Positions 9,762 through 18,441 of a DNA stretch of 64,000 bases are shown here, piece after piece. The DNA lies in contig JBHGNT010000010.1 of the NCBI GenBank assembly GCA_043228905.1, forward strand, positions 20,088,001 to 20,152,000, written 5' to 3'. The notes beneath the pieces are model-generated. The model ran no database searches. It worked only from the letters and a program-made list of their open reading frames with translations, and was not told the origin of the DNA. This DNA is from Azolla caroliniana. Taxonomy: Eukaryota > Polypodiophyta. Both the position numbers and the translations under genes were made by a program. Numbering within the stretch: position 1 is the stretch's first letter; each line of letters opens with the position of its first letter.

Positions 9762-10217
9762 TGTTACCCGTTCCTTTGGGTGAACACCTTCGATAGATCT
9801 GCGGTTATCGGTATTCAAGGGCGTGGTACGTGAAGGCTCGTAACAGAGGCGTCGAGACAGAGATAGGGCTCAGAGAGAAAACACTAGCGAGGTCTTGATA
9901 GGCGTGGGCGGCGTTGAACTCATAGGTATGGATCAAAGCACAAACTCATGGAGCAAATTGGGCACACATCAGATATATTACTATGACAGAAAAGATTATA
10001 GAACACGGCCTATGGCCGGTGACCTTACAAGTTTATCTAGTTACGAGGGACTAAGCTAGTGCTTCCGCCTATATTTTTCTTCTCCCTCTCTCTGAGGTAC
10101 TGGTCCTCATTTAAATAACTTTTCCCCTAATACACAGCCGAGCCGTCGGTGGCCCGTGATACTCGGACTCAGCGTTTGCTAATTCCCTCATTTTACATTT
10201 CTGTCCTCTGGACAACA
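9762..10217 (-). repeat. Element A right LTR (5' LTR relative to its genes)
   Basis: This is a 456-bp direct repeat of 1404-1859, starting TGTTACCCG and ending GACAACA. It lies upstream of gag on the minus strand with a 56-nt gap to the first open codon of the gag frame at 9705, and so would hold the element's promoter. No clear TATA box was identified by eye. Confidence 0.93.
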
Positions 10218-10222
10218 GGCGT
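10218..10222. repeat. Target-site duplication GGCGT, right copy (element A)
   Basis: GGCGT follows the right LTR and matches 1399-1403. It is followed at once by the second half of the element B integrase. Confidence 0.93.
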
Positions 10223-10919
10223 CAAACTCTCCCTCACAACGGCGTACAATCCGGAGGCGAACGGAAAGGTGGAACGTGGGCACGGACCAATTGTAAAGGC
10301 GTTGGTGCGTGCATGCGGTGGGCAGGTCGGGAATTGGCCGCGACTCCTTCCTTACGCGCTATGGGCGGACCGAACTACGCACAATTCGGTGACAGGGTTT
10401 ATGCCGGCGGAGCTAATGTACGGACAAAAGCCGATCATGCCGGTGGAACGGACGGTTTCTTCGTGGTCGGCGGTAGATTGGAAGGACGAAATGAGCCGGG
10501 AGGAGTTGCTGGCGGCGCAGATTCGGCAACTCGAGCGGAGGCCGGAGGACATGATACAGGCGAAGGAAAAGCTGCGAGCGGCGAGGGAGCGTAACAAGAC
10601 CCGGTTCAACCAGATGCACCGGTTGTGACCAAAGAAGATCGAGGAAGGCGACTGGGTCTTGGTATACGACAGCAGCCTCGACAATCAGCACAAGGCACTG
10701 CGAAAGTTTGCTAGGAGATGGTTCGGGCCCTACATGGTGACGAGCGCGAACGGCAACAGCACGTACCACCTCGCGGACGGGACACGGTTAGCAGTGCCGG
10801 TGGCCAGAAAGCAGATCAAAGCTTTCAAAAAGCGGTTCAAAGACGAGCCGGAGCCTGCGAGCGAGAGCGACAACGATGATCAGTTCGGGTCCGACGGAGA
10901 ACTGGAGAGCAACGAGTGA
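10223..10919 (+). pseudogene. Element B integrase, 3' part and C-terminal tail
   Basis: It resumes the integrase core with TAYNPEANGKVERGH, which holds the candidate third catalytic residue (Glu). A typical Ty3 integrase C-terminal half follows (YALWADRTTHNSVTG, YGQKPIMPVE). The frame is broken by TGA at 10626-10628 after MHRL. Coding sense continues (EEGDWVLVYD, ARRWFGPYMV, a GPY/F-type module) to the acidic tail and the TGA at 10917-10919. The tail matches the tail of element C (11621-11761) in layout: a KQIKAFK or KRIKAFK box followed by an acidic Ser/Glu end. CGA to TGA is the simplest origin of the internal stop. Confidence 0.85.
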
Positions 10920-10976
10920 GGCTGGGTTTCTTCGATATCTACCCATGTCTGGCGCATACCGGTGGATGCGCGGTTT

Positions 10977-10988
10977 GGTGGGGGTGGA
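10977..10988 (+). other. Element B polypurine tract
   Basis: GGTGGGGGTGGA immediately precedes the LTR start TGTCGTGAAG. The same arrangement is repeated before the LTR of element C (11823-11834), which supports both calls. Confidence 0.75.
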
Positions 10989-11519
10989 TGTCGTGAAGAA
11001 AACCGGCCATAGGCGGAATCGGAGAGAAAGCGCGTAAACTGGCCCCTACACGGATGGACGCATGACTGGATACTTTGTACGCGAACCGATGGATGTGACT
11101 ACTAAGCCACACGCATTTATTAGAGGGGATTGTGCGTATCCCAAAGGGGGACAGGGAATAAAAAGGAAGAGGAGAAAGAAAGAGGGGATCGCGCGCGAGG
11201 GGGAAGGAAAAAGCGTTGCTGCAAAAGGGAAGTCAAACTCTCTCTCTACTCCTCGAGCCGTCGTTCTTTGTGGGTCCTTCGCCGCCTGTGGGAGTGTGTT
11301 GCCTCTGCTTCATGGACAGCCCGTGTGCTTCCAGCAGAGTCGCTCCCTTTTCCCTTTGTTTCTTGGAGTCGGGTGACTGTCGTCGGTGTGCGTGAGTAGG
11401 GTCCCTATGTCGGGTCCGTCGCCGCCTCGTCGGTTGTAACTGTCAGGGTTTGTAATCTCTTGTCATTATAATCAAGTGTTGCGATTCTATCTCTTTCCTT
11501 CTCGCTTTTCGTGTCGGTG

Positions 11520-11562
<43 letters not shown>

Positions 11563-11620
11563 GGTCCAAGACCCCCGTGGTCCCGCCCCTTTCCACACGT
11601 ACGCACATAATAACGCGACA
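10989..11620 (+). repeat. Element B 3' LTR
   Basis: It begins TGTCGTGAAG after the polypurine tract and is taken to end at GCGACA, because the coding tail of element C resumes in frame at 11621. This gives a 632-bp LTR with TG...CA ends. It contains a CT microsatellite (11522-11560). Its partner LTR is outside the window, so the right edge rests on the element C frame. Confidence 0.7.
11522..11560. repeat. (CT)n microsatellite in LTR B
   Basis: About 19 tandem CT units within the element B LTR. Confidence 0.95.
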
Positions 11621-11761
11621 ACGTTTAATCTCGCGGAGCTCGACGGGACCCGAATGACGACTCTAGTGGTCGGGAAGCGGATAAAGGCCTTCAAAAGGTG
11701 GAGCGAGGCAGAACCGAACCCAGGAGCCGAAAGCGCCAGCTCAGAAGGGGAGGACGAGTAG
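11621..11761 (+). pseudogene. Element C integrase C-terminal tail
   Basis: Forty-six open codons and a TAG. FNLAELDGTR and GKRIKAFKRW parallel the YHLADGTR and RKQIKAFKKR of element B at the same distance from the stop. Everything upstream is displaced by element B and lies outside the window. Confidence 0.72.
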
Positions 11762-11834
11762 CAGATGGCCTAGAATCCCTCACTAAATCGTTGCTCGGCA
11801 CATAACAGAGTATGTGCGGTTTAGTGGGGGTGGA

Positions 11835-12429
11835 TGTCATGAAGATTTCGGGCCATCGGTAGAAACAATGTGAAACGCTCGGGATCACTGGTGTGCACGA
11901 GTGCACACCCCTAGTGAATTAGATAGTGTAAGAACTAGTCATAGAAAAAGGGAGGTGTACTAGGTAGTTAAAGCATTAATAGGGATTCAGACATCACGTA
12001 AGTAGGGAGAGTTACGAGGAGAGCGAATCAGGGGGGGGGGGGGAGGAAATTGTAGGAAGTTAAAGCGACAAGGCCATGAATGCTCTGTAACGGTCACTCC
12101 TTGTGCTATAAAAGGGGCAACCCTCGACTGTTTTAAAGGATGTCAATTTGCTAGAGGAAGAAAAAGAGAGAGAGACAGAGGAGAAAGGAAACAGAAACCA
12201 AAGAAGGCAAGGAGTCCTACGACGTGCCATCAGAGGGCGCTTCCCCTGCTCGCGTCAGACGCCCGAGTGCTCCCGACCAGGGGATCGACCTTCTGTGTGC
12301 CCACTCGTCTCCGTATCTGACTACTATAGAGCCTACACTCGAACACCGGCACTGATCCGGTTGTAATCACCCACAGCGCCACGCACATATATTGATTAAT
12401 AGAAGCTTATCCACCTAATGACTCACGCA
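11835..12429 (+). repeat. Element C 3' LTR (right edge uncertain)
   Basis: It starts TGTCATGAAG after the polypurine tract and contains a poly-G run (about 12030-12042), a TATA box and a purine-rich leader-like stretch. It probably ends near 12429, where the chromovirus coding fragment begins. Confidence 0.6.
12106..12114 (+). promoter_or_regulatory. TATA box in LTR C
   Basis: CTATAAAAG is a strong plant TATA box inside the LTR on the sense strand of element C, the expected place for the retrotransposon promoter. Confidence 0.6.
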
Positions 12430-12612
12430 GATTTTTTGTTTTAACATTGAGAATTCTTTTTGGTACAAGTGGTTTAGAAGATAATTCTTCAAAAGTAACC
12501 AAAGTTTCAGTTGTAGCTATATTGTCGCAAGAACCTAAAAGTTCTTTTAGACGACTTACATGAAAAATTGGATGAATTTCAACGCCATCGGGCAGTGCGA
12601 GACGATAGGCTG
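12430..12612 (-). pseudogene. Chromovirus (Ty3/gypsy) integrase C-terminal fragment
   Basis: The minus-strand translation reads AYRLALPDGVEIHPIFHVS, then RLKELLGSC and KPLVPKRILNVK. This is the hallmark end of chromovirus integrase leading into the chromodomain (a Leu-Pro-x-Gly, Ile-His-Pro-x-Phe-His-Val-Ser block followed by a Pro-x-Ile-Leu block). It is cut off at the left by the end of LTR C before the chromodomain and degrades into non-coding sequence at the right. It is a relic of a fourth, different element, into which C probably inserted. The ORF is too short for standard ORF calling. Confidence 0.8.
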
Positions 12613-15410
12613 ATGAACCTAATCATATGTTTTAGACCTCAACAATGACCTCTTCATTTTTTTTTGAACGTAAAAATGTGGTTGTTTAACAAAAAAACAT
12701 GATAACGATCATCAATAAACTGCTCTGATGTGAGAGGAAGCATTTCTTCAGAATCTTGATCTTGGTGATCTATAAGTGTGTGGTGGAGACATTCCTTGAA
12801 GGAGCTTGATCTATAAAAACTGGTGATTATTAGTGTATGTTCACGAAGGGAGAGAAAGAAGAATGTGATTTGGATTGGATCTCAATTGTTGAGCCTCCTT
12901 GAAGATGGCAACGAGAATATAGGCATTGGCCAATATCCACCCTTAACTGGCAAATTATTCTTAACAATCCCCTTGGAGTTGATGACATGGATGGCTAAAG
13001 GATTAAAACCTATTTGCATTACAAACCGATTAGTTTTATACGAAACATAACAATTGCAACATTCTTGAGTCGGTAAAAATTTGTCAATTATATGAAATCT
13101 ATAAGAAGCACTTCATAAATCCAATGGACAACCCAATCTTGAATGCATATTTAATCATGTATAAAAGACACACATTCGACATTAAAACCGTAAACTATGT
13201 TTTCTAGCACCCATAAAAATAATAGACACATAATTCAGTATATACATAGTATCTGTTGTCCTCATGTGTATCGATCCTAATGTCATCACAAAGTTTGACA
13301 AATTTTCTTCATAGGTTGGCATCACATCTTGTGCACAAACTTGTATACATCTACTTACTAAAGATTGATCATTCATTAATTGTAGGTTTTCGACAAGTGC
13401 ATTGCCTCAATTGGGTTGTGATCATGACCTCAAATATTCAGTAAACTCTCATGTAGCCCCTATAAAAAAAAACATTTGTTATCTCATTGGTTTGGAAACT
13501 TTAAATTAGCTTTTGAAAATTTCGAAGGTTTCAAGCATTCAAAGTAAGTTCATCCTAAAACTTCTACATTCAAAGATGATTTATGTTCTTAGTGGGAGGA
13601 AGTTTAGATTGTCAATGCTCTTTGCATTTGGAGTTGTAGCATGAAATAATATGGTGTTTTCTCTAAAAAAGACAATTCCAAACGTTCATTGATGGAATTG
13701 TCTTTCCAATTGGTTGAAACCAAATCATTTTGGGAATATCTCAAATGCTTCAAAATTGAATCAAGAAGTTGCCTAATGCACAACACTTTTTATGTAAAGC
13801 ATTATTAGTGGAATTTAATCTATTCAATTAAAATTCTTGTACAAGATGGGTGTTGCATATAAACTGCTTAGAAAGCTCTTGTAAACGAAATACCTCATGA
13901 AATAGCAATTCATTTCATAACATTCATATTTTACCCTCTTTAAAAACAAATGTACACACAATTATTCATTGAGATGGAGTGTATTAAGTAGGTTATATGA
14001 AACAAAAAAAGATTTAATGAAATCCTTGAAAACAAATGAAGATTATACATGGATTCAAAAGTATGGATAGTTTTGCCTAGTGTCTAACAATGATCTCATC
14101 ACTCTTAGAAAAAAGAGGAGGACCCATGTAGATTAACAACACGTGTTAGTGTGGGCTATTGAGAAGTTTATATCTATAGTGTGGGTGCCTATAAAGTGGA
14201 GTGTCCAAATCTCGGTTTCAATGGGTGTTTGGTTCAGTAGTTTTAGGTAGACTTTTGAGTATCTAAGGTCTTGGGGATTATAACATAATTGTCACATGGG
14301 ACTACATAGCCCCCACACTTATGGATTTATTTAGATTGAGATGAGGGGTGTCATGGAAACCCTCATTGATTTTGTGGTGGGCTGATAGGATATCGTAGTC
14401 CATCTTCTACTATATTTCAACTTTGTAATTAATACATTACTCTTTATGAAAAAAAGATAGTGTGTGTATTTGTATGTACATTTTGAGAATTTCATAAAGT
14501 GACAGTAGTTTGGAAGGCCCAATAATAATAATAACTTACGGCGGTAACACTTGTGGTTTGTACTTGCATTCGAGATATTCGTTATAAAGTTCTCCACACT
14601 TGTACTTTGGGCTCACGAAGAGTAAATATTTCAAGTCATGGATTTTATGTTGGGATTATGTACGCTAATGGCTTGCTCCTAAAACCACAACTTCATGAAT
14701 CCTATTTCCAAAGGTTCCTCGATCTCTTTGGGGATTCTTATCGTCTTAAGCTTTTTCTTCACAAGTTTTGCATTATCGTTGTCTTTCTATCAATCACCAA
14801 GCGTCTTGCCTTTCAAATTTTGGCCATGCCTAAAAGGGTGTGTCATCGTATTCCGTTCAATTGATTGTAGGATGGGTTTTACAGTAAGATGTGGAAGAAT
14901 GCAACGTCAACAAGGTGAAGGCTTGCTTGTGAATATGTGCTTCTCCATTAGTTGGTTGCATGGCAAACTCTAAACCAATAAACATGACACATGATGATTG
15001 AAGTCTTATTAAGTTCCTATCGCTTTAATAAGGCAATGATTGGTTTGTTTGATTGGATGACGCTTCAATATTGTTCTTGATGGCAATGATATGAGACACT
15101 CATATACATGTGGATGGGAGGTCTTCCACTAAAATGCTAGGGAACTGCCCACATGTGAACACAAAGAATAACTCTAGGGCATTAGGGGGAAAAGAAGAGT
15201 CAATGTTATGTATGTTGATCAAGCATGAGAAAACATTACGAGTTAACCTCTTATTCAAGTGGCAGGGATGGCGGTTGTCGGAATGTGACCCATGAGACAA
15301 GGACCCTCACCTATGCCCTACACACACAATATGTACGAACATGTGACACATACAAGTCTTCGTATCATTCATTACATTAAACCTAATTTAGAGACTCTCT
15401 CTTTTTGTTA
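12613..15410. other. AT-rich intergenic DNA, no gene seen
   Basis: Only short open frames without recognisable domains occur. There are no clear LTRs or terminal repeats, and the region is probably old decayed repeat DNA. Confidence 0.6.
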
Positions 15411-15411
15411 T

Positions 15412-15590
15412 TAGCTTACCCTATTGGTAAGTTGTTACACTACGAGCCACTATGTCTTGGGTTTGAAACCCAAATTTACTCACCTCTCCATTATATACTT
15501 CATAGATATCTCTTTATATAGGGATTGAACCCATGACCTCCTTGTCTCCATTGGAGAACCTTACCAACTGAGCTACACCCATCATGCAAC
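15412..15590. repeat. SINE-like unit with two tRNA-like halves in inverted orientation
   Basis: The plus-strand half has an A-box-like TAGCTTACCCTATTGGTAAG (15412-15431) and a B-box-like GGGTTTGAAACC (15459-15470). The minus-strand half has TAGCTCAGTTGGTAA (15577-15563) and GGGTTCAATCCC (15532-15521). Similar architecture occurs at 34380-34580. Neither half folds as a complete tRNA because the acceptor 3' strand does not pair. Confidence 0.55.
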
Positions 15591-15650
15591 CTAATTTAGA
15601 GACTCTCCCTCTCTCTCTTTCTTTTCCATGCCTACATATACATGTACAAT

Positions 15651-15658
<8 letters not shown>

Positions 15659-15692
<34 letters not shown>
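15659..15692. repeat. (AT)n microsatellite
   Basis: A run of alternating AT of about 17 units. Confidence 0.95.
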
Positions 15693-15695
<3 letters not shown>

Positions 15696-15858
15696 GTTAA
15701 CTTTTCCTTTATTCTACAAGAAAGATCATGCAAACTCAAGTAACATGACCAAGCATATATAGGGATGTGGTACATTGGCGTAGATTATGTCACGAATGTC
15801 AATTATATCAACAAAGAAGGTTAATGCATGAATCGCAAGAAGGATTGTTAGCTATAAG

Positions 15859-15863
<5 letters not shown>

Positions 15864-15911
<48 letters not shown>
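15864..15911. repeat. (CT)n/(TA)n compound microsatellite
   Basis: CT units run to about 15888 and then switch to TA units. Confidence 0.95.
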
Positions 15912-15939
15912 TCCCTTATTTCTCCCTCATTCCACAAGG

Positions 15940-16080
15940 AAGATCGTGCAAACTAAGTAACATGGCCAAGCATGTATAGGGATGTGAAGATCATGCAAAC
16001 TAAGTAACATGGCCAAGCATGTATAGGGATGTGAAGATCATGCAAACTAAGTAACATGGCCAAGCATGTATAGGGATGTG
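15940..16080. repeat. 47-bp tandem repeat, three copies
   Basis: Units at 15940-15986, 15987-16033 and 16034-16080 are nearly identical; the first has ATCGTG where the others have ATCATG. Each contains ATGGCCAAGCATGTATAGGG. Confidence 0.95.
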
Positions 16081-16267
16081 GTACATTGTTACAGATCATG
16101 TCACGAATGTCAATTATATCAACAAAGAAGGTTAACAAAGAAGGTTAATGCCTGAATCTCAAGAAAGATTGCTAGCTATAAGATATTTTCTAAGTGGGAT
16201 TTAGATATTATTGGACCATTACTAGTTGTAGTGGTTGCAAAGTATACATTTAGATCGTCATATATAT

Positions 16268-16320
16268 AGAGAGAGAGAGAGAGAGATATCATTGTCTTTA
16301 CCCCTTGCTTCTCCTTCATT

Positions 16321-16370
<50 letters not shown>
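16268..16370. repeat. Two (GA)n tracts upstream of the methyltransferase gene
   Basis: GA runs at 16268-16287 and 16323-16370 lie just before the start codon at 16388, probably in the promoter or 5' leader. Translated in frame they give meaningless Arg-Glu repeats. Confidence 0.9.
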
Positions 16371-16372
<2 letters not shown>

Positions 16373-16387
16373 TCTACTCCTTGTTTC

Positions 16388-17461
16388 ATGAGAGGGAAGG
16401 GAAAGGAAGGTGCCATGAGCTCCAATGGTGCACATCCATGGCTTCTCTATGGCCTCATCATCATGCTCTCCTCATATGTTGTGGTCGACCTCATCTCCAA
16501 CACCTTCCACCCCTCCAGCACCACCACGGGGAGCGGTCTCCCCGCCGTCAACATTTTCCGAGACACCGCATGCACAAGCCTTGCAAAGGTGCCGATCCCG
16601 GTGGTGCAGGAGCCCCCACAATGCCGAACCCTCGAAGGCCACATGGAGGAGGTGCCCATCGCGACATTGGCATGGGAGACGAGGAAGGAGGAGGATCCGT
16701 GGCGCCAGATGAAGTGGACGGGGAGATCGGCCACGTGCCGTGTGAAAGGGCACCTCATCGAGAAACTCGAGCCCGAGAACAACTTCCGGAGGGGGTTCGC
16801 GCTCCGTTTTGTGGAGGACGTGGAGGACAAGACCCACCTCCTCCCATGGCTCCTCGCGTCCCAAGAAGACCTCAATTCTGCGGCCCGCCGGGTCTACCTA
16901 GACCTCGGGGCCAACGCATTCTCCACGAGCATCACGTGGTTCATGCACATGTACCCGTGCGACTTCACCGAGGTCCACGCCTTCGAGATCGACCCCAACC
17001 TCCTACGGATCCCGGCCAACGATAGCTTCGTCGAAGACTCCAACTATGCCAACTCTAACGAGTTCGCACGCCGCGTCAAGTCAAAGCCCGGCGTGCCCTC
17101 GTGGATGCTCCCGCGGATCCACGTGTACAATGCGTTCGTGAGTGATGATGCCCAAGGCATCGACAACAAGAAGTCGGTCGACATCACGCGGTTCATCAAG
17201 GAGGAGCTCCGCTTGTCTCCCCAAGACACCGTGGTCGTGAAGATGGACATCGAGGGGAGCGAGTGGCCCATCCTCCGGCACTGGATGGACGACCCCGACA
17301 TGGCCGCCATTATCGATGAGCTCTTCGTAGAGGTGCACTACGATCACCCGAGCATGCGCGCGTTTCATTGGGCGATGTTCGCACCCACTACTCGTGATGA
17401 TGCATTCCGACTCCTCGCCGAGTTGAGGTGGCGCGGCTTTTTCGTGCATCCATGGCCGTAA
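16388..17461 (+). CDS. FkbM-like (plant DUF7870-type) membrane-anchored methyltransferase-like protein
   Basis: A single-exon gene of 357 codons from ATG 16388 to TAA; a second in-frame ATG at 16415 is also possible. Upstream codons in this frame come from GA microsatellite and have no ATG, so the longer frame is not used. Residues ~17-36 (LLYGLIIMLSSYVVVDLI) form an N-terminal membrane anchor, suggesting a type II endomembrane protein. A SAM-binding-like motif VYLDLGAN starts near residue 169, followed by the acidic strand VHAFEID. KMDIEGSEW near residue 285 matches the FkbM-type motif. Plant proteins of this type are annotated as SAM-dependent methyltransferase superfamily; substrates are not known to me. 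Codon use is GC-rich, unlike the flanks. The last five codons and stop are part of a 49-bp tandem duplication. Confidence 0.8.
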   Translation: MRGKGKEGAMSSNGAHPWLLYGLIIMLSSYVVVDLISNTFHPSSTTTGSGLPAVNIFRDTACTSLAKVPIPVVQEPPQCRTLEGHMEEVPIATLAWETRKEEDPWRQMKWTGRSATCRVKGHLIEKLEPENNFRRGFALRFVEDVEDKTHLLPWLLASQEDLNSAARRVYLDLGANAFSTSITWFMHMYPCDFTEVHAFEIDPNLLRIPANDSFVEDSNYANSNEFARRVKSKPGVPSWMLPRIHVYNAFVSDDAQGIDNKKSVDITRFIKEELRLSPQDTVVVKMDIEGSEWPILRHWMDDPDMAAIIDELFVEVHYDHPSMRAFHWAMFAPTTRDDAFRLLAELRWRGFFVHPWP

Positions 17462-17538
17462 GAGAATCCGTCTGTCCAAACACACACATTTCGTGCATCC
17501 ATGGCCGTAAGAGAATCCGTCTGTCCGAACACACACAC
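17441..17538. repeat. 49-bp tandem duplication spanning the methyltransferase stop codon
   Basis: Copies 17441-17489 and 17490-17538 differ by about one base. The copy boundary falls after CACACACA, so the protein ends in the first copy and the second copy is 3' UTR. Confidence 0.95.
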
Positions 17539-17879
17539 AACACACCCGAAGGGGGGACCATTTCTTTTCCTCATGGTATCTCAAGCATCATCACTTCATA
17601 CTATTTCCCAAAGAATCATGTTTTAAACCATTTGCTCTTAAGGGTATTTATAGACTAGTTATAAAATAAAATTATCTTGGAGTTCCCATTTTGTTTAGTT
17701 ACCGGACCCGCATTTGTGCACCCACGATCGAAAGTGCCCCGTTTCCAAATTCATACCTACATACAATATAGTTTGTGAGACTTCAAAGACATCTTGCCCT
17801 AGGGATCACCTCCATTTGTGTCTTTGTGTTTGCTAAAAGATAGATATATATCTTTTTAAGATCCATAGGAGAATCGAGA

Positions 17880-17990
17880 GTGCGATCTATGAGACAGGGC
17901 CTAGCCCATGGCAAGGATTAAACCCTAGATTATCTCCATTTTATGGCCTTAATGCTATGGCGTAAACCACCAAGCCAACAACCAAAGGCG
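17880..17990 (-). repeat. Degenerate tRNA-derived SINE-like sequence
   Basis: On the minus strand an A-box-like TTGGCTTGGTGGTTTA is followed by a B-box-like GGGTTTAATCC at tRNA-like spacing. It resembles the tRNA-like halves at 15412-15590 and 34380-34580. Confidence 0.4.
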
Positions 17991-18406
17991 GGGAGGGTTC
18001 ACATGCATTTGCCTTGCTATATCGTGGCCTCAACCACTGCCTCCTCTTACCATCATCTTGTTCTTGCTAGGGTTTTGGTGGCTTGAAATAATTTAGGTGT
18101 TCCTTCATATTGGTGGCTCAATTGTGTGCCCATTTGTTTGTTTTTCCCATATTGGATGTTTGGTTTTTTCTAATTCTAGTTTTATATCAATGTAGTGGTC
18201 ATGTAATTTGCCCTAGGCACCTTGCGAATAACATGACAAACAAATTGTGTCCAGTGTCCACTAGTGGGTGAGAGTATATTGCTCGAAGATTGTGTCCACT
18301 AGTGGGTGACAATGATTGTCATGTCTTGAAGACTTCTAATGCATAGACACAAACATCACATGTTTGTCATTGTTCTTGAAACTCTCATAATATCCAACTT
18401 TGTCCC

Positions 18407-18409
<3 letters not shown>

Positions 18410-18439
<30 letters not shown>
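18410..18439. repeat. (GA)n microsatellite
   Basis: About 15 GA units in intergenic DNA. Confidence 0.95.

Positions 18440-18441
<2 letters not shown>

Larger units (their letters stand above)
1404..10217 (-). mobile_element. Ty3/gypsy element A, complete insertion with third ORF
   Basis: This is an 8.8-kb LTR retrotransposon bounded by two 456-bp direct repeats and the duplication GGCGT. Genes read on the minus strand from right to left: gag, protease, truncated RT fused to integrase, then a very long third frame where env-like genes sit in some plant Ty3 elements. The RT motif (FLDGFSGYNQI) and the protease motif (IIDDGSGVNVIS) resemble the Tat/Athila side of plant Ty3 elements rather than chromoviruses; I see no chromodomain. 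The LTRs differ at about 11 sites by eye, suggesting an insertion that is old but not ancient. Multiple stops and a missing RT/RNase H segment make it non-autonomous. Confidence 0.93.
1..11620 (+). mobile_element. Ty3/gypsy element B, 5' part outside window, split by element A
   Basis: Plus-strand pol is readable as RT thumb and RNase H (1-948), integrase N-terminus and core (about 985-1403), then, after the inserted element A, the rest of integrase (10223-10919), a polypurine tract (10977-10988) and a 3' LTR (10989-11620). The two halves of integrase meet at the 5-bp duplication GGCGT. The 5' LTR, gag and most of RT lie left of the window. Element B itself appears inserted into a related element C, whose integrase tail resumes at 11621. 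Base composition is clearly GC-richer than the flanking spacer. Confidence 0.88.
11621..12429 (+). mobile_element. Element C: 3' remnant of a related Ty3/gypsy element
   Basis: A short coding tail (11621-11761) resembles the end of element B integrase (DGTR, KRIKAFK, acidic Ser/Glu end, TAG). It is followed by a polypurine tract GTGGGGGTGGA (11824-11834) and an LTR starting TGTCATGAAG at 11835. The LTR start matches that of element B in about the first 25 bases, with few differences. The right end, taken as the CA at 12428-12429, is uncertain because the other LTR lies outside the window. Element B interrupted C within the integrase tail. Confidence 0.72.
15718..16190. repeat. Direct duplication of a ~145-bp segment
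   Basis: 15718-15862 and 16034-16190 share an ordered series of blocks: the ATCATGCAAACT block, AGGGATGTGGTACATTG, TCACGAATGTCAATTATATC, and AGCTATAAGATATT. The second copy is preceded by two extra 47-bp units and has a short internal repetition of AACAAAGAAGGTT. Confidence 0.8.

Noticed and set aside
9480-9818. 112-residue minus-strand frame overlapping LTR A and the gag leader
   Set aside because: It overlaps the LTR border and gag in another frame and has no domain.
11062-11399. Overlapping frames in LTR B
   Set aside because: They lie inside a non-coding LTR and have low-complexity Arg/Gly/Ser composition.
15520-15581. Possible tRNA gene on the minus strand (GGGTGTAGCTCAGTTGGTAAGG and a B box)
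   Set aside because: The 3' side does not pair with the 5' acceptor sequence, and a similar unit recurs at 34380-34580, so it is a tRNA-derived repeat.
16235-16387. N-terminal extension of the methyltransferase with Arg-Glu repeats
   Set aside because: It is translation of GA microsatellite, begins at a non-ATG codon, and lacks any domain.
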